Source: Porcincola intestinalis | GTDB lineage: Bacteria; Bacillota; Clostridia; Lachnospirales; Lachnospiraceae | Assembly (NCBI RefSeq): GCF_009696445.1 | Contig: NZ_VULZ01000002.1 | Location: 186,001 to 250,000 of the forward strand | Direction: 5' to 3' | DNA: 64,000 nucleotides | Shown here: piece after piece, positions 1 to 8,813 of the stretch | Layout of the letters: each line of letters begins with the position of its first letter | Position numbering within the stretch: position 1 is the stretch's first letter | Position numbers and translations under genes: made by a program | Notes under the pieces: model-generated | Databases searched by the model: none | What the model was told of the DNA's origin: nothing | The model's input: the letters and a program-made list of their open reading frames with translations, nothing else

Positions 1-392
1 AGCAACCGGACAACATTGCCAAGATCTTCCATTCTTCGCTGATTTACAGCATAGCCTTGAAGAATATAGTCTTTTAATACTTTGGAAGCCCATTTTCGAA
101 AAGCAACACCACGTTGGGATTTTACCCGGTATCCAACTGAAATAATCACATCCAGACTGTAATATGCCACCGGCCTGTCGGAATTTGCAATTTGCAAAAA
201 ATGCAAATTGCTTTCTTTATCAACCTCATGCTCTTTAAAAACATTATTGATATGCCTCGAGATAACAGATACATCACGCCCGTACAATTCACTCATCTGT
301 GCCTGACTCAGCCACACTGTTTCCTGTTCCGGAGTGATTGGAACCTCTAAAGAGAGTTCTCCATCTGTAAACAAGACTATTTCGTTCTTCAT
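1..392 (-). CDS. RhuM-family protein, N-terminal part (cut by window edge)
   Basis: The reverse strand from the ATG at 392 reads without a stop to the window edge (130 residues). It begins MKNEIVLFTDGELSLEV and contains 'WLSQAQMSELYGRD', 'SRHINNVFKEHE' and 'YYSLDVIISVGYRVKS', the usual order in the virulence RhuM family. That family has an N-terminal DNA-binding-like region and sometimes a Fic domain. Its cellular role is not settled; members are common on mobile elements and pathogenicity islands. It follows the VirB6-like gene in the same direction but has its own candidate promoter, so it is probably cargo dropped into the conjugation gene row. The family call is from recognised sequence; the function is unknown. 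Confidence 0.8.
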   Translation of the reverse strand, partial: MKNEIVLFTDGELSLEVPITPEQETVWLSQAQMSELYGRDVSVISRHINNVFKEHEVDKESNLHFLQIANSDRPVAYYSLDVIISVGYRVKSQRGVAFRKWASKVLKDYILQGYAVNQRRMEDLGNVVRL

Positions 393-438
393 GATTTGCC
401 CTCAACTTACCTGCGCCTTGAATTTGATTACAGCTGAG

Positions 439-468
439 TATATACATCTAACAATACAAATATAACAA
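439..468 (-). promoter_or_regulatory. Candidate promoter of the RhuM gene
   Basis: On the minus strand TTGTTA (463-468) is followed after 18 bases by TATATA (439-444), about 50 bases before the RhuM start. The stretch 393-506 is AT-rich and has no other gene. The match is fair, not perfect. Confidence 0.35.
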
Positions 469-506
469 TGTTCACATAGCACTTCAACTACAATGCTTTA
501 TGCTTG

Positions 507-1418
507 TCACCCAAGCCCCAGGCATCTTCTGACAGTCATCTCTGCTCCCTTCACACAGGCACAGGCTGTTACCATCGGCATGCAGTACCCGCAGATCAGA
601 AGAAGCAGGGAAACAATCGAACCGCTCTTGGCCCCGGCACTGAACATATTCGCATCCTTGAACATGCCATAGCTGATCGATATCGCCAGTGCGATGACGA
701 CCGCTTCCAGCGCATACCCGATGAAAGTGCGAAGCCATGCTATGCCGGTCTGGGCAAATTCATGTCCTCCTGCAAACCCCGCAAAAGCCGCCGGCGCAAA
801 CGGCACGCACAAAAGCAGCCTGAACAGCCTGGACAAAACAGACAGGACCAGACTGACTCCGCAGACCATGATCACCGCACCTCCGAAAAAACCTCCCAGC
901 ATTCCGGCCAGTCCCATGCCGATCCAGGTGCCGCCATCCGCGTCATCATCGTCCTCAAGCTGATCCCTCACCGTTTCAAACACGTTCTCAACGTCCTTTG
1001 ACTCCATGTTGACACTGATCTGGGACGTAACCGCTGTGGCACATTCACAGATCCCGGTTACAAGGGACAGGGAATTGACGATCAGGGACGCTGTTATCGC
1101 GTACCTGACAAAAAACCGGAACATGTTTTCAAGTGTGAAGTTGTTGCGGATATCAATGGACTCCCTCAGCCATCCCATCACGAAGAACAGGACAGCCAGG
1201 GAAGCAGCAATTGCCAGGGACATCTGGTAAACGGAACCGGTCACCACGCCCCACGCTCCGGACTGTGACATCGGACTGATCTTTACGTAGTCCAGTGTCA
1301 GCTTGCCGGCGTTTTTCCAGAGCGTATAACCGGTCTCCAGAAACCACTCCCCCACATCCAGGAGGGATTTTCCGATGCTCTCGAGCGCGGCATCGATCGC
1401 GCCGCTGATTAAGCCCAT
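507..1418 (-). CDS. VirB6/TrbL-like conjugation membrane protein
   Basis: This 303-residue polytopic protein is a likely inner-membrane channel part of the type IV secretion machine that moves the ICE. Hydrophobic segments lie near residues 65-85, 105-125, 165-205, 235-255 and 270-290, with a short acidic loop (about residues 145-160) between. An amphipathic N-terminus (MGLISGAIDAALESIGKSLL) is typical of the TrbL/VirB6-like proteins of clostridial Tn1549-like elements. The ribosome site GGAGGG lies nine bases before the ATG. It stands directly after the VirB2-like gene (40-base gap), the usual order in these elements. The VirB4 ATPase expected next would lie beyond the left edge or be displaced by the RhuM gene. 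Confidence 0.75.
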   Translation of the reverse strand: MGLISGAIDAALESIGKSLLDVGEWFLETGYTLWKNAGKLTLDYVKISPMSQSGAWGVVTGSVYQMSLAIAASLAVLFFVMGWLRESIDIRNNFTLENMFRFFVRYAITASLIVNSLSLVTGICECATAVTSQISVNMESKDVENVFETVRDQLEDDDDADGGTWIGMGLAGMLGGFFGGAVIMVCGVSLVLSVLSRLFRLLLCVPFAPAAFAGFAGGHEFAQTGIAWLRTFIGYALEAVVIALAISISYGMFKDANMFSAGAKSGSIVSLLLLICGYCMPMVTACACVKGAEMTVRRCLGLG

Positions 1419-1458
1419 ATTCTCAGCCCTCCCTCTTTCTTTACTCCTGTCCCTGCTG

Positions 1459-1755
1459 TCACTTCAACAGGGCAATGATCTGCGGTGCCGCCACCATAAT
1501 GATCCCGGATACCACCTTCTTCAGCGACATTGTCTGCTGCGAAGTATCATGGGACTGGTAGGCCGTAGCAAACTCAAAAATGCCCCAGGCCAGCACGATC
1601 ACGCCGGCAGCCGTGACAATCCCAAGGACCAGTTCGTTCAGTGATCCCAGTTTTTGGGTAACAACTGCCGTTGCAGATGCTGTCTGAGCAAAAATCGCAG
1701 ACAGACCCGCGCCCAATACAGCTGCCTTATTGATCAGTTTCTTCTGTCTTTTCAA
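1459..1755 (-). CDS. VirB2-like / Maff2-family small membrane protein
   Basis: A 98-residue protein with a lysine-rich start, a signal-like first hydrophobic stretch (residues 10-30, 'AAVLGAGLSAIFAQTASATA') and two further membrane segments (about 40-62 and 78-97). This layout is that of VirB2/TrbC pilin-like subunits, called Maff2 in clostridial ICEs, which would form the conjugative channel or pilus. The start is a TTG codon: GGAGG lies five bases before TTG-AAA-AGA and no ATG fits. It sits between the adhesin gene and the VirB6-like gene in one likely transcript. Confidence 0.75.
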   Translation of the reverse strand: MKRQKKLINKAAVLGAGLSAIFAQTASATAVVTQKLGSLNELVLGIVTAAGVIVLAWGIFEFATAYQSHDTSQQTMSLKKVVSGIIMVAAPQIIALLK

Positions 1756-1773
1756 TTCAGCCTCCTTTCCGGC

Positions 1774-1795
1774 GAAGGCGGATCACTCCGCCTTC
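1774..1795. other. Perfect hairpin before the VirB2-like gene
   Basis: GAAGGCGGA, a four-base loop and TCCGCCTTC form a nine-base-pair stem in the 111-base gap between the adhesin stop and the VirB2-like ribosome site. No T-run follows on either strand, so it is not a normal terminator. It may slow read-through or mark an RNA-processing point between adhesin and transfer genes. Confidence 0.5.
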
Positions 1796-1866
1796 ACTAG
1801 GGCAATAAAAAAGAACAGTTCTTACGCTGTCCTCTCTGATAATGGTTACTCATTTTCCTGCCTGCC

Positions 1867-4800
1867 TCAGACAATCCTTCCCTTCTTCTTAAGGGAGATG
1901 GCAAGCCCTCCGGTAAACAGTCCAAGCGCTGCAAGCAGTACCCAAAGCATGATCGGTGTATCATCACCGGTCTTGACAGGCGGTGTTACAACACTGGTCG
2001 TTCCTCCCGGTCCGGGTGTATACCCTCCGCCGGTTGTTGTGGTTTTCTTCTTACCGGTCAGGTCCACGGTTTCTTCCTTCGGTGCGTCATACATCGTCAC
2101 CTTCTGGATCTCTCCCGTATCCTTCACTTCGAATTCAACCTTCTCGGCAACCTCGTATCCCTTCGGTGCCGTCACCTCGGTCAGCGTATACTTTCCGGGC
2201 TTGAGCAGCGAGATCTTATGCGGTTCCTGTCCGGATACCCAGGACTCGATAACATTGCCGTCCGCATCCTTCACCTCCAGTTTCGCTCCGGCAAGCTCCT
2301 GCCCGTTCTCACCCTCCACGATATCCTTCTTTGAGATCTCTACCGTGATCGGGGCATCCTTCATGTCCACCTTCTGAATCTCGGCAGTATCCTTCACCTC
2401 GAAGGTTATGGTTTCGGCTGTGGCATAGCCGTCCGGCGTTGTCACTTCCGTCAGGGTATAGGTCCCGATCGGAAGCATCTCGATGTAATAGGGCTCCTTC
2501 GTTGTCGTCCACTTCGCCACCTCATTGCCGTCTGCATCCGTGATAGTCAGCTCGGCACCGATCACGGGCTCTCCGTTCGTGATATCGCTCTTTGTGATCT
2601 CAAGCTTCGTCACATCGTCCTTCATCTCCACTTTCTGAACCTCGGCGGTCTCTCCGATCACAAAGTCGACAGACTCAGCGGTCGCATAACCGTCAGCAGG
2701 TTTTGTCTCAGTCAGCGTATAAATCTGGCCGACAACCAGCTCCTTGATCACATGGGGTTCTTTGCCGGATACCCATTCATCGATCACTTCACCCAGGGAA
2801 TTCGTAACTGTCAGGTGCGCCCCTTCCAGTTCTTCCCCTGTTGTCAGGATGGACTTGGTGATCTCAACAGTGGTAGGTTCATCCTCGAAGGTAAAGTCGT
2901 AAGATACGCTGATAAGGTCCTGTCCCTCGTAGGAAGCAGTGAAGTCCTTCACTTCGTACGTACAGACAAATCCGGCCGGAGCGTGCAGCTCCTTCACATA
3001 GTACTTTCCGTCAATGGGAAGATCCGCGATGAACCGGATCAGGCCGTTCTCATCCGTTGTCTTCAGTTCGATCAGCTCATCCTTTTTCAGCAGCACATCG
3101 CCGGTTGTCTGCGAGAGAATATCCTCCCCCGAATACAGCCCGAACACACCGCCCTTCAGGGGACGCTCCGTATCCTTCTCCTTCTTCAGGACGGATACGG
3201 CAACCTTCTGCCTTGCGTTCTGCCAGGCTTCATCGTAGGTCACGATGGGTGTGTTCTGGTCGCGGTATGACAGGTCCACGTACCGGATCTCGTCATCCAG
3301 CACATAGCCATACGCTGTCTCGACTTCCTTCACATAGTACTTGCCGACCGGCAGATTATCCGCCATGGCAATTCCGTCGTCATCCGTCGTGATCGTGGCT
3401 ACCAGTTCGTCCTTCTTAAAGTAATCCCCGTTCTCGCCGTCTGCCGCTTTGATATCCTCCGCAGCATATACCTCGAAGGTGACCGGCTTCAGGCTGCCGC
3501 TGATGTAATCGAAGAAGAACTCCACGGTTCCCTTCAGGTTATCCAACATGGTGATCTTATCCAGGAATTCCCCCTTCTTATTGATCAGCAGTCTGGCGAT
3601 CGGGACCTCATCCTTCATATCCACCTTCACCGGTTTTCCGTCATCCGCGATCGTAAATTCGATCTCGTTTGCAACCAGATATCCGTACGGAGCAAATTCC
3701 TCACGAAGACGGTAGGTCTTTCCGATCAGCAGGCGTTTGATGACATGCGGCTCATTCTTTACGGATGTCCAGGTCTCGATCTCATTGCCCTTATCATCCA
3801 GTACTTTCAGTGTCGCACCATCCAGTTCCACACCGGTGGTGATATCGGACTTCGTAAAGTCCACCTCTGTCGGCGCGTTCTTTTTGTCAGCCGTCAGCTT
3901 CACTACCGGGATATCCTGTCCCCGGTAAGAGGCATCATAAGGGATGACCTCATCCGAGCTGAAATATCCGTCCGGCGCTTTGATTTCCTTCACACAGTAT
4001 TTTCCAAGAGGAACATCCAGGGTAAATACCGCATTTCCGTCCTTTCCGCTCTCCATCTCCTGAAGGAGCGTATTCTTCTCCACCAGTGTCTTATCTCCCA
4101 GCATGATATCCTCGTCCGTATAGAGTCCGAACACCGCACCGGCCACCGGCACTTCGGTTTCCTTGTCCAGTTTCCTGGTGGTGATGGATACCTTCTGCCT
4201 CTCATTGGAGAAGGTCAGTTCTTTGCTGATTACCGGCGTATTCTGGTCCACATAGCTAAAGGAAACACCCTGCGGCTCAGCGTTTAATGTGTATCCGTAA
4301 GGAGCATTCTTCTCACGCACCTCATAGCTGCCGAGCGGGATATCCTTCAGTACGGCCATGCCGTCATCGCCGGTTGTAATGGTATCGACAAGCTCCCCTT
4401 TGCTGTAGACAATCAGGCGGTTCCCGTCTGAGTCTTTCTGATGATCCGGTGTGAAGATATCTTCTGCCGCGCGGACTTCAAACGAAGCACCTTTCAGTTT
4501 CTGTACCTCCCAGGTGAATTCCTTTCCGTTGTAACCGGTCAGCACTTCGCCTTCCTTATAAACGGTCAGTTCACCTTTTACCGGATGATTTTCCAGTGTC
4601 ACTTCGATCATCACATCGCCACTCATCTCTTCGATCAGATGCGCGGTATTCTGATCCACGGTTACCGGAACACCCTCAGTGTTGATGGTGTATCCATCGG
4701 GTGCGTTCACTTCCTCGATCCGGTATTCACCAAGCGGAAGCGCATGCGCCAGGATCAGGTATCCGTCCTCATCCGTAAAATAGGAAGTATGCTTCACCGG

Positions 4801-7800
4801 GAACGGATATGTTGTCACCTGCTCCACATAGCAGTCATTCGTTACGTCAAATACCTTAAACTCCGTATTCGGAAGGAGGACCGGTCTCTTTGTCTCGTCA
4901 TCCTTTTTGATGATCTTCAGTTTGGCCTTGAACTGCTCATCCAGCAGCACTCTCCAGACCTGAGGTGTATCCGGAAGGTTCTCCGACACCGTTACCCTGA
5001 AGTCATCCACCGGATTGAAATTATGCGGCGTTGTGGTCTCCTTCACAATATACTTTCCATACGGGATCGGGATAGACTTCGCATAGCCCTTCTCATCCGT
5101 AAACAGCTCGCGGCTGCCGTCCGCATTTACCACAATCGGCGTAGCAGCGTCAAAATTGTAACTGCCGTCCGCATTCTTTGTCAGTGAACTGATCAGATAG
5201 ACAGAAAATACGGTACCCTTCAGAAGCGGCGCATCGGTTGTCTCTCCGTCATTGCCTGCTTTGATGATCTGGAACGGCTGCTTTTTCACGGTCTCGGAAG
5301 ACTCCGCCGTACGTTCCACAACCGCCACCATGTCGCCTTCATAGTCGCAGGTGACATCATGGGCATCCGGATCGATCAGATATCCGACCGGAGGCGTGAT
5401 CTCCTTGATGTAATAGCTGCCAAGGAACAGATCCGACAGAGATGCGTTCCCGGCTTTATCGATGCGGAAGGTTCCTACCTGGTCATTAGCAGCGTACACT
5501 GTCCCGGTCTTCCCGTCAGGATGATTGATTGCTGCTTTTGCGTACAGGCCGTAAACGGCTCCCTCAAAAGCCGCATCTCCCTGCGGGGTGCTGCCGGTCT
5601 CCTGATCCTTCTTTACCAGATGGATCGTTGCCTTTACTCTTTCATCCGTTACTTCCTGGTTCGTCGTCACACCTGCCAGCGTTGATACCGTATATGCTGT
5701 CTGATTTCTGTAATACCCGTTCGGGGCTGAGATCTCTTTGACATACATGGTCGCCTGTGTAGCAGGAATGATTACCTGGGAAGCTCCGTTTGCGTCCGTC
5801 GGCGGGAACTGTGCCACAAGCTTTGTGCAGGCTGCATCGGAGTACAGACCATAAACGGCACCTGCCAGGGGCACACCTGTCGAACTATCCTTCTTTACAA
5901 TCTTCACGATTGCTTCCTTCGGCCAGTCCACGGAGAACTTAATCGCGCCGCCGGTGTAATAGGCAAAGCCGATGTCCTGGTACCCGGAGAACTTCAGTGC
6001 GCAGGCATGATAATCCACCGGATATTTGGTGCTCACGGAGTACTTCCCGGAATAAACCGTTCCGGTGCCCGCTGCCGCTGTCAGGAAAAAGGTATCTCCT
6101 GCAGATATGGTCACGCTGCCGGTTCCGGTCGTTCCCTTCGTGACGTTGTGCAGCGTCACGCCGTTCTCCAGTGCAATGGTTGCAGTGTTTTCTGCATAGC
6201 CGGAGAACTTGAAGTTTCCTGTCTTATAGCATCCGTCTGCTGCCGAATAGGTTCCCGTCCCGGAGAGCGGATCCAGCTCCACCTTGCCGGGATCCGGAAG
6301 TTTTTTCAGGTTTGCGATAATGTTTTTGATCAGCGTCTTTGCCTTGTCGGAAAGATGTCCTCCAAAGGAATCCGTATAGATATATCCCAGTGTGTAGTGG
6401 GTAATGCCATAGTAATCCGTGTTATTGGAACATCCTCCGTTGGTCATCTGGGTCTTAATGTTAATCCCGCTGATGGTATCCCCGAACGCCGGTCCGCCGT
6501 ACATGTAAAACAGGCCCTTGCGGAGCAGCTTTTCATCTCCGCCGCCGTCCAGATCCACATAGTTCTTATAGGTCGTATTGGAAGGCGGCGCGGGAAGCGT
6601 CGACTGCAGGCAGAAGGCCTGTACTTTCTTTGCAACTCCGTCCACACTGTAGCGGACGTTCTTCATATGGTCGTTGGACTGCTGGTTGACCAGGGAGGAG
6701 CTCAGGGAATAAGTACCGCTCTTTCTGGTGAAGTAATACTTATTTGCCTCGATCTGAGTCGCTTCGTCCCAGTCTTCATCATCGTCTGCAGACGCCGCAG
6801 CCAGGAGCATCCTCGGCATCTCGATGGCTTCCTCACTGATCTGGACAGCTTCTTCCGCCTTCGGTCCGTCGGTAATGGTTACCACAATGTCGACATCCTC
6901 ATCCGGCATCACGAAAGTGTAACCACCTTCATCTTCCTGATAAGTCATATCAAGATAGTTGCGCTCTGAAGCCTCCTCATCGAAAACAGTTCCGGAAAGC
7001 TGAGCGGCCACACTGCTGATATAAACATCAGCGGGAGATGTGACGGAAAACCATACGGTTTCCCCGGATGCATAAGATCCATCCTCATGATCGAGTGTAA
7101 CCACGTATGACTCCGAAAGCGAAATATGGACCGTGTGAGAGTTCTTTTTCTCTGCAGCCTCCTCAGGATCTGATTCCGTCTCGGTTTCAATTCCTTCCGT
7201 CATATCCTCAGTATCTGCAAGGCTTTCACTGCCCGGCTCTTCTGATACTGCCTCTGATACCACTTCAGAAACCGCTTCGGTCTCTTCTTCTGCCGGGGCC
7301 AGAACACTTTCCAGCGCAGCTGATGTATCCGCCTCCGTTTCTATGTGATCCTCCCCGTCATCTTCAGAGTCCTGCTCACTCTCATCCCCGCTGCGATCGA
7401 CACCCGCCGCGTCTGTCTGCCCGGCGTTTTCCAGTACCCTGACCGGACGCACAACATACCAGAAGCGGCCTGTCGTACTCTCATCCACCCGGTATATCAT
7501 CTCGTAAAGACCGGGAACGCCGTTCTGCACGGAGCTGGACTTCAGCTCGTAGCGGCAGGTATCCTGCGGATATGGTGTATCATCAAAGGTAAACTCCGTG
7601 TCATATTCCGAAGCCTGCGCACTGATGCTGATCTCTCCAAGACAGACAATGCTGCCGCCAACAGGATATCCGTCAGCTTCTGTCTCCGGATCAATAGCAG
7701 GGATCTGCAGGTCTTTGGACTCAGTGGTTTCCTCATTATGGGAATTAACCATATCTATTCCGGTCTCTGCTGCCGCATCTGTTTCTTCATCGTTGGAAGG

Positions 7801-8430
7801 TTCCTCCAGTGACGCAGGTTCTGCTTCGCCAGCATTTTCATCTTCCGGGACAGCCTCCGATACTGTGTTATCATCCGACGCAGACTCTTCAGATGGTGCT
7901 GTACTTTCAGCCGGTGCAAGTGTGTCCTCTGCAGCTTCGTTGGTCTGCACTGCTGCAGCTGCTGTTTCCTCTTCAACCGGAAGTTCCCTGAAAGAGGCAT
8001 TTACCTTCAAATCCTTCTCAGGCATCAGGAAAACAAAAGTATCTTCCTTCTCCCAGGTGTATCCCTGCTCGTTCTTCTTATCATCAAGAAGCCTGATCTC
8101 TTCCAGTTCGTATCCTTCGCGCTGCGATACTGTGATCTTCACATCATCCCCGGCTTTGTAGGCAAGAACTGTCTCCTTCTCATCTTCGCGCTTCTTTACA
8201 TGGTTTTCGTCAACCATGAATGCTGCTTCCTCATAATAGGGGATTGTTACCAGATAATCCGGTGCCTCCGTAACCGGCTGCTCCGCTCCGGTTTCACCAG
8301 CCGGCACTTCGTATGCTTCATTTCCTTCTGTTCCTGTCTCCCCGGCGAATGCTGTTATGGGTGAAACCAGGTTTCCCATCAGCATCGTCGCTGAAAGCAG
8401 GATGGACATTGCTCTCTTTGCTACTGTCAT
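1867..8430 (-). CDS. Giant wall-anchored SpaA-repeat adhesin with thioester-type domain
   Basis: A 2187-residue surface protein, probably the ICE's adhesin for host or mating partners. Order: signal peptide (1-29); an InlB/Big-like repeat (about 60-150, 'MPEKDLKVNASF'); Glu/Ala/Ser-rich acidic stretch with a second similar repeat (150-530); thioester-type domain (about 545-800) with 'QAFCLQS' at residue ~605; twelve SpaA/Cna-B modules (about 838-2110), most with a lysine near the start and 'YxVKE' or 'YTLTE' near the end, as in self-made Lys-Asn isopeptide bonds; then a '-PPVKTGD' sorting signal (~2150), a membrane helix and a KKKGR tail. The usual Gln of the thioester is replaced by His ('GITHYTLGY'). 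AGAGGAGG precedes the ATG. Similar proteins sit beside T4SS genes in clostridial ICEs; ligand unknown. Confidence 0.88.
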   Translation of the reverse strand: MTVAKRAMSILLSATMLMGNLVSPITAFAGETGTEGNEAYEVPAGETGAEQPVTEAPDYLVTIPYYEEAAFMVDENHVKKREDEKETVLAYKAGDDVKITVSQREGYELEEIRLLDDKKNEQGYTWEKEDTFVFLMPEKDLKVNASFRELPVEEETAAAAVQTNEAAEDTLAPAESTAPSEESASDDNTVSEAVPEDENAGEAEPASLEEPSNDEETDAAAETGIDMVNSHNEETTESKDLQIPAIDPETEADGYPVGGSIVCLGEISISAQASEYDTEFTFDDTPYPQDTCRYELKSSSVQNGVPGLYEMIYRVDESTTGRFWYVVRPVRVLENAGQTDAAGVDRSGDESEQDSEDDGEDHIETEADTSAALESVLAPAEEETEAVSEVVSEAVSEEPGSESLADTEDMTEGIETETESDPEEAAEKKNSHTVHISLSESYVVTLDHEDGSYASGETVWFSVTSPADVYISSVAAQLSGTVFDEEASERNYLDMTYQEDEGGYTFVMPDEDVDIVVTITDGPKAEEAVQISEEAIEMPRMLLAAASADDDEDWDEATQIEANKYYFTRKSGTYSLSSSLVNQQSNDHMKNVRYSVDGVAKKVQAFCLQSTLPAPPSNTTYKNYVDLDGGGDEKLLRKGLFYMYGGPAFGDTISGINIKTQMTNGGCSNNTDYYGITHYTLGYIYTDSFGGHLSDKAKTLIKNIIANLKKLPDPGKVELDPLSGTGTYSAADGCYKTGNFKFSGYAENTATIALENGVTLHNVTKGTTGTGSVTISAGDTFFLTAAAGTGTVYSGKYSVSTKYPVDYHACALKFSGYQDIGFAYYTGGAIKFSVDWPKEAIVKIVKKDSSTGVPLAGAVYGLYSDAACTKLVAQFPPTDANGASQVIIPATQATMYVKEISAPNGYYRNQTAYTVSTLAGVTTNQEVTDERVKATIHLVKKDQETGSTPQGDAAFEGAVYGLYAKAAINHPDGKTGTVYAANDQVGTFRIDKAGNASLSDLFLGSYYIKEITPPVGYLIDPDAHDVTCDYEGDMVAVVERTAESSETVKKQPFQIIKAGNDGETTDAPLLKGTVFSVYLISSLTKNADGSYNFDAATPIVVNADGSRELFTDEKGYAKSIPIPYGKYIVKETTTPHNFNPVDDFRVTVSENLPDTPQVWRVLLDEQFKAKLKIIKKDDETKRPVLLPNTEFKVFDVTNDCYVEQVTTYPFPVKHTSYFTDEDGYLILAHALPLGEYRIEEVNAPDGYTINTEGVPVTVDQNTAHLIEEMSGDVMIEVTLENHPVKGELTVYKEGEVLTGYNGKEFTWEVQKLKGASFEVRAAEDIFTPDHQKDSDGNRLIVYSKGELVDTITTGDDGMAVLKDIPLGSYEVREKNAPYGYTLNAEPQGVSFSYVDQNTPVISKELTFSNERQKVSITTRKLDKETEVPVAGAVFGLYTDEDIMLGDKTLVEKNTLLQEMESGKDGNAVFTLDVPLGKYCVKEIKAPDGYFSSDEVIPYDASYRGQDIPVVKLTADKKNAPTEVDFTKSDITTGVELDGATLKVLDDKGNEIETWTSVKNEPHVIKRLLIGKTYRLREEFAPYGYLVANEIEFTIADDGKPVKVDMKDEVPIARLLINKKGEFLDKITMLDNLKGTVEFFFDYISGSLKPVTFEVYAAEDIKAADGENGDYFKKDELVATITTDDDGIAMADNLPVGKYYVKEVETAYGYVLDDEIRYVDLSYRDQNTPIVTYDEAWQNARQKVAVSVLKKEKDTERPLKGGVFGLYSGEDILSQTTGDVLLKKDELIELKTTDENGLIRFIADLPIDGKYYVKELHAPAGFVCTYEVKDFTASYEGQDLISVSYDFTFEDEPTTVEITKSILTTGEELEGAHLTVTNSLGEVIDEWVSGKEPHVIKELVVGQIYTLTETKPADGYATAESVDFVIGETAEVQKVEMKDDVTKLEITKSDITNGEPVIGAELTITDADGNEVAKWTTTKEPYYIEMLPIGTYTLTEVTTPDGYATAETITFEVKDTAEIQKVDMKDAPITVEISKKDIVEGENGQELAGAKLEVKDADGNVIESWVSGQEPHKISLLKPGKYTLTEVTAPKGYEVAEKVEFEVKDTGEIQKVTMYDAPKEETVDLTGKKKTTTTGGGYTPGPGGTTSVVTPPVKTGDDTPIMLWVLLAALGLFTGGLAISLKKKGRIV

Positions 8431-8508
8431 TCACATGCCTCCTCTTCATAAGATAACCCATTGCTTTCATCTGCCTGTAATTGCTCTCCTCCTTCCCGGC
8501 AGAAGGGC

Positions 8509-8539
8509 AAAAGAAAAGGACCGCTGCACTTAGCGATCC
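8509..8539 (-). terminator. Intrinsic terminator in the adhesin leader (attenuator-like)
   Basis: Read on the minus strand, GGATCGCT, a six-base loop and AGCGGTCC (one G-U pair) form an eight-pair stem followed by TTTTCTTTT. It lies after the candidate promoter (8582-8587) and about 80 bases before the adhesin ATG, so transcripts must pass it to reach the gene. I see no anti-terminator partner with certainty. Confidence 0.6.
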
Positions 8540-8581
8540 TTGGTTTCTGTCTGCCCCGTCTATTCAGTTTTCGACAATATC

Positions 8582-8610
8582 ATTATACCCATGAAAATGT
8601 TTTTTTGTGT
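8582..8610 (-). promoter_or_regulatory. Candidate adhesin promoter with weak -35
   Basis: On the minus strand TATAAT stands at 8582-8587; the matching -35 position (8605-8610) reads ACACAA, far from consensus. A strong -10 with a poor -35 fits a promoter needing an activator, and a phased repeat array lies just upstream. Confidence 0.5.
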
Positions 8611-8629
8611 TTCTACTTGAGGGCACTTT

Positions 8630-8697
8630 GTTTCCAATTTGCGGGTTTTTGTTTCCTGACGTTTCCCGAATGTATTTTTATGTTTCCGTACGTTTCC
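8630..8697. promoter_or_regulatory. Helically phased GTTTCC repeat array (five copies)
   Basis: GTTTCC (GGAAAC on the transcribed strand) occurs at 8630, 8651, 8661, 8682 and 8692. Steps are 21, 10, 21 and 10 bases, that is two, one, two and one helical turns, placing all copies on one face of the DNA. The array sits right upstream of the weak -35 of the adhesin promoter. Direct repeats about 21 bases apart recall LytTR-type regulator sites, but the motif is not one I can assign. The remaining stretch 8700-8813 holds nothing I recognise. Confidence 0.65.
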
Positions 8698-8813
8698 TAT
8701 TTATTCCTGTAATAGCTCCTCTTTGTTCATCTGAATCAAACGCAGTTGTATTTGTACCCCATTTGATAGATCTTTTCCGCATCCTCATTATTCTGCGCTA
8801 TTGCCAAAGGGGT

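Noticed and set aside
1774-1795. Hairpin as adhesin terminator
   Set aside because: No T-run on either side; kept only as an intercistronic hairpin.
5359-6969. Several long antisense frames inside the giant adhesin gene
   Set aside because: They mirror the codon bias of the real gene, lack ribosome sites and show no domains.
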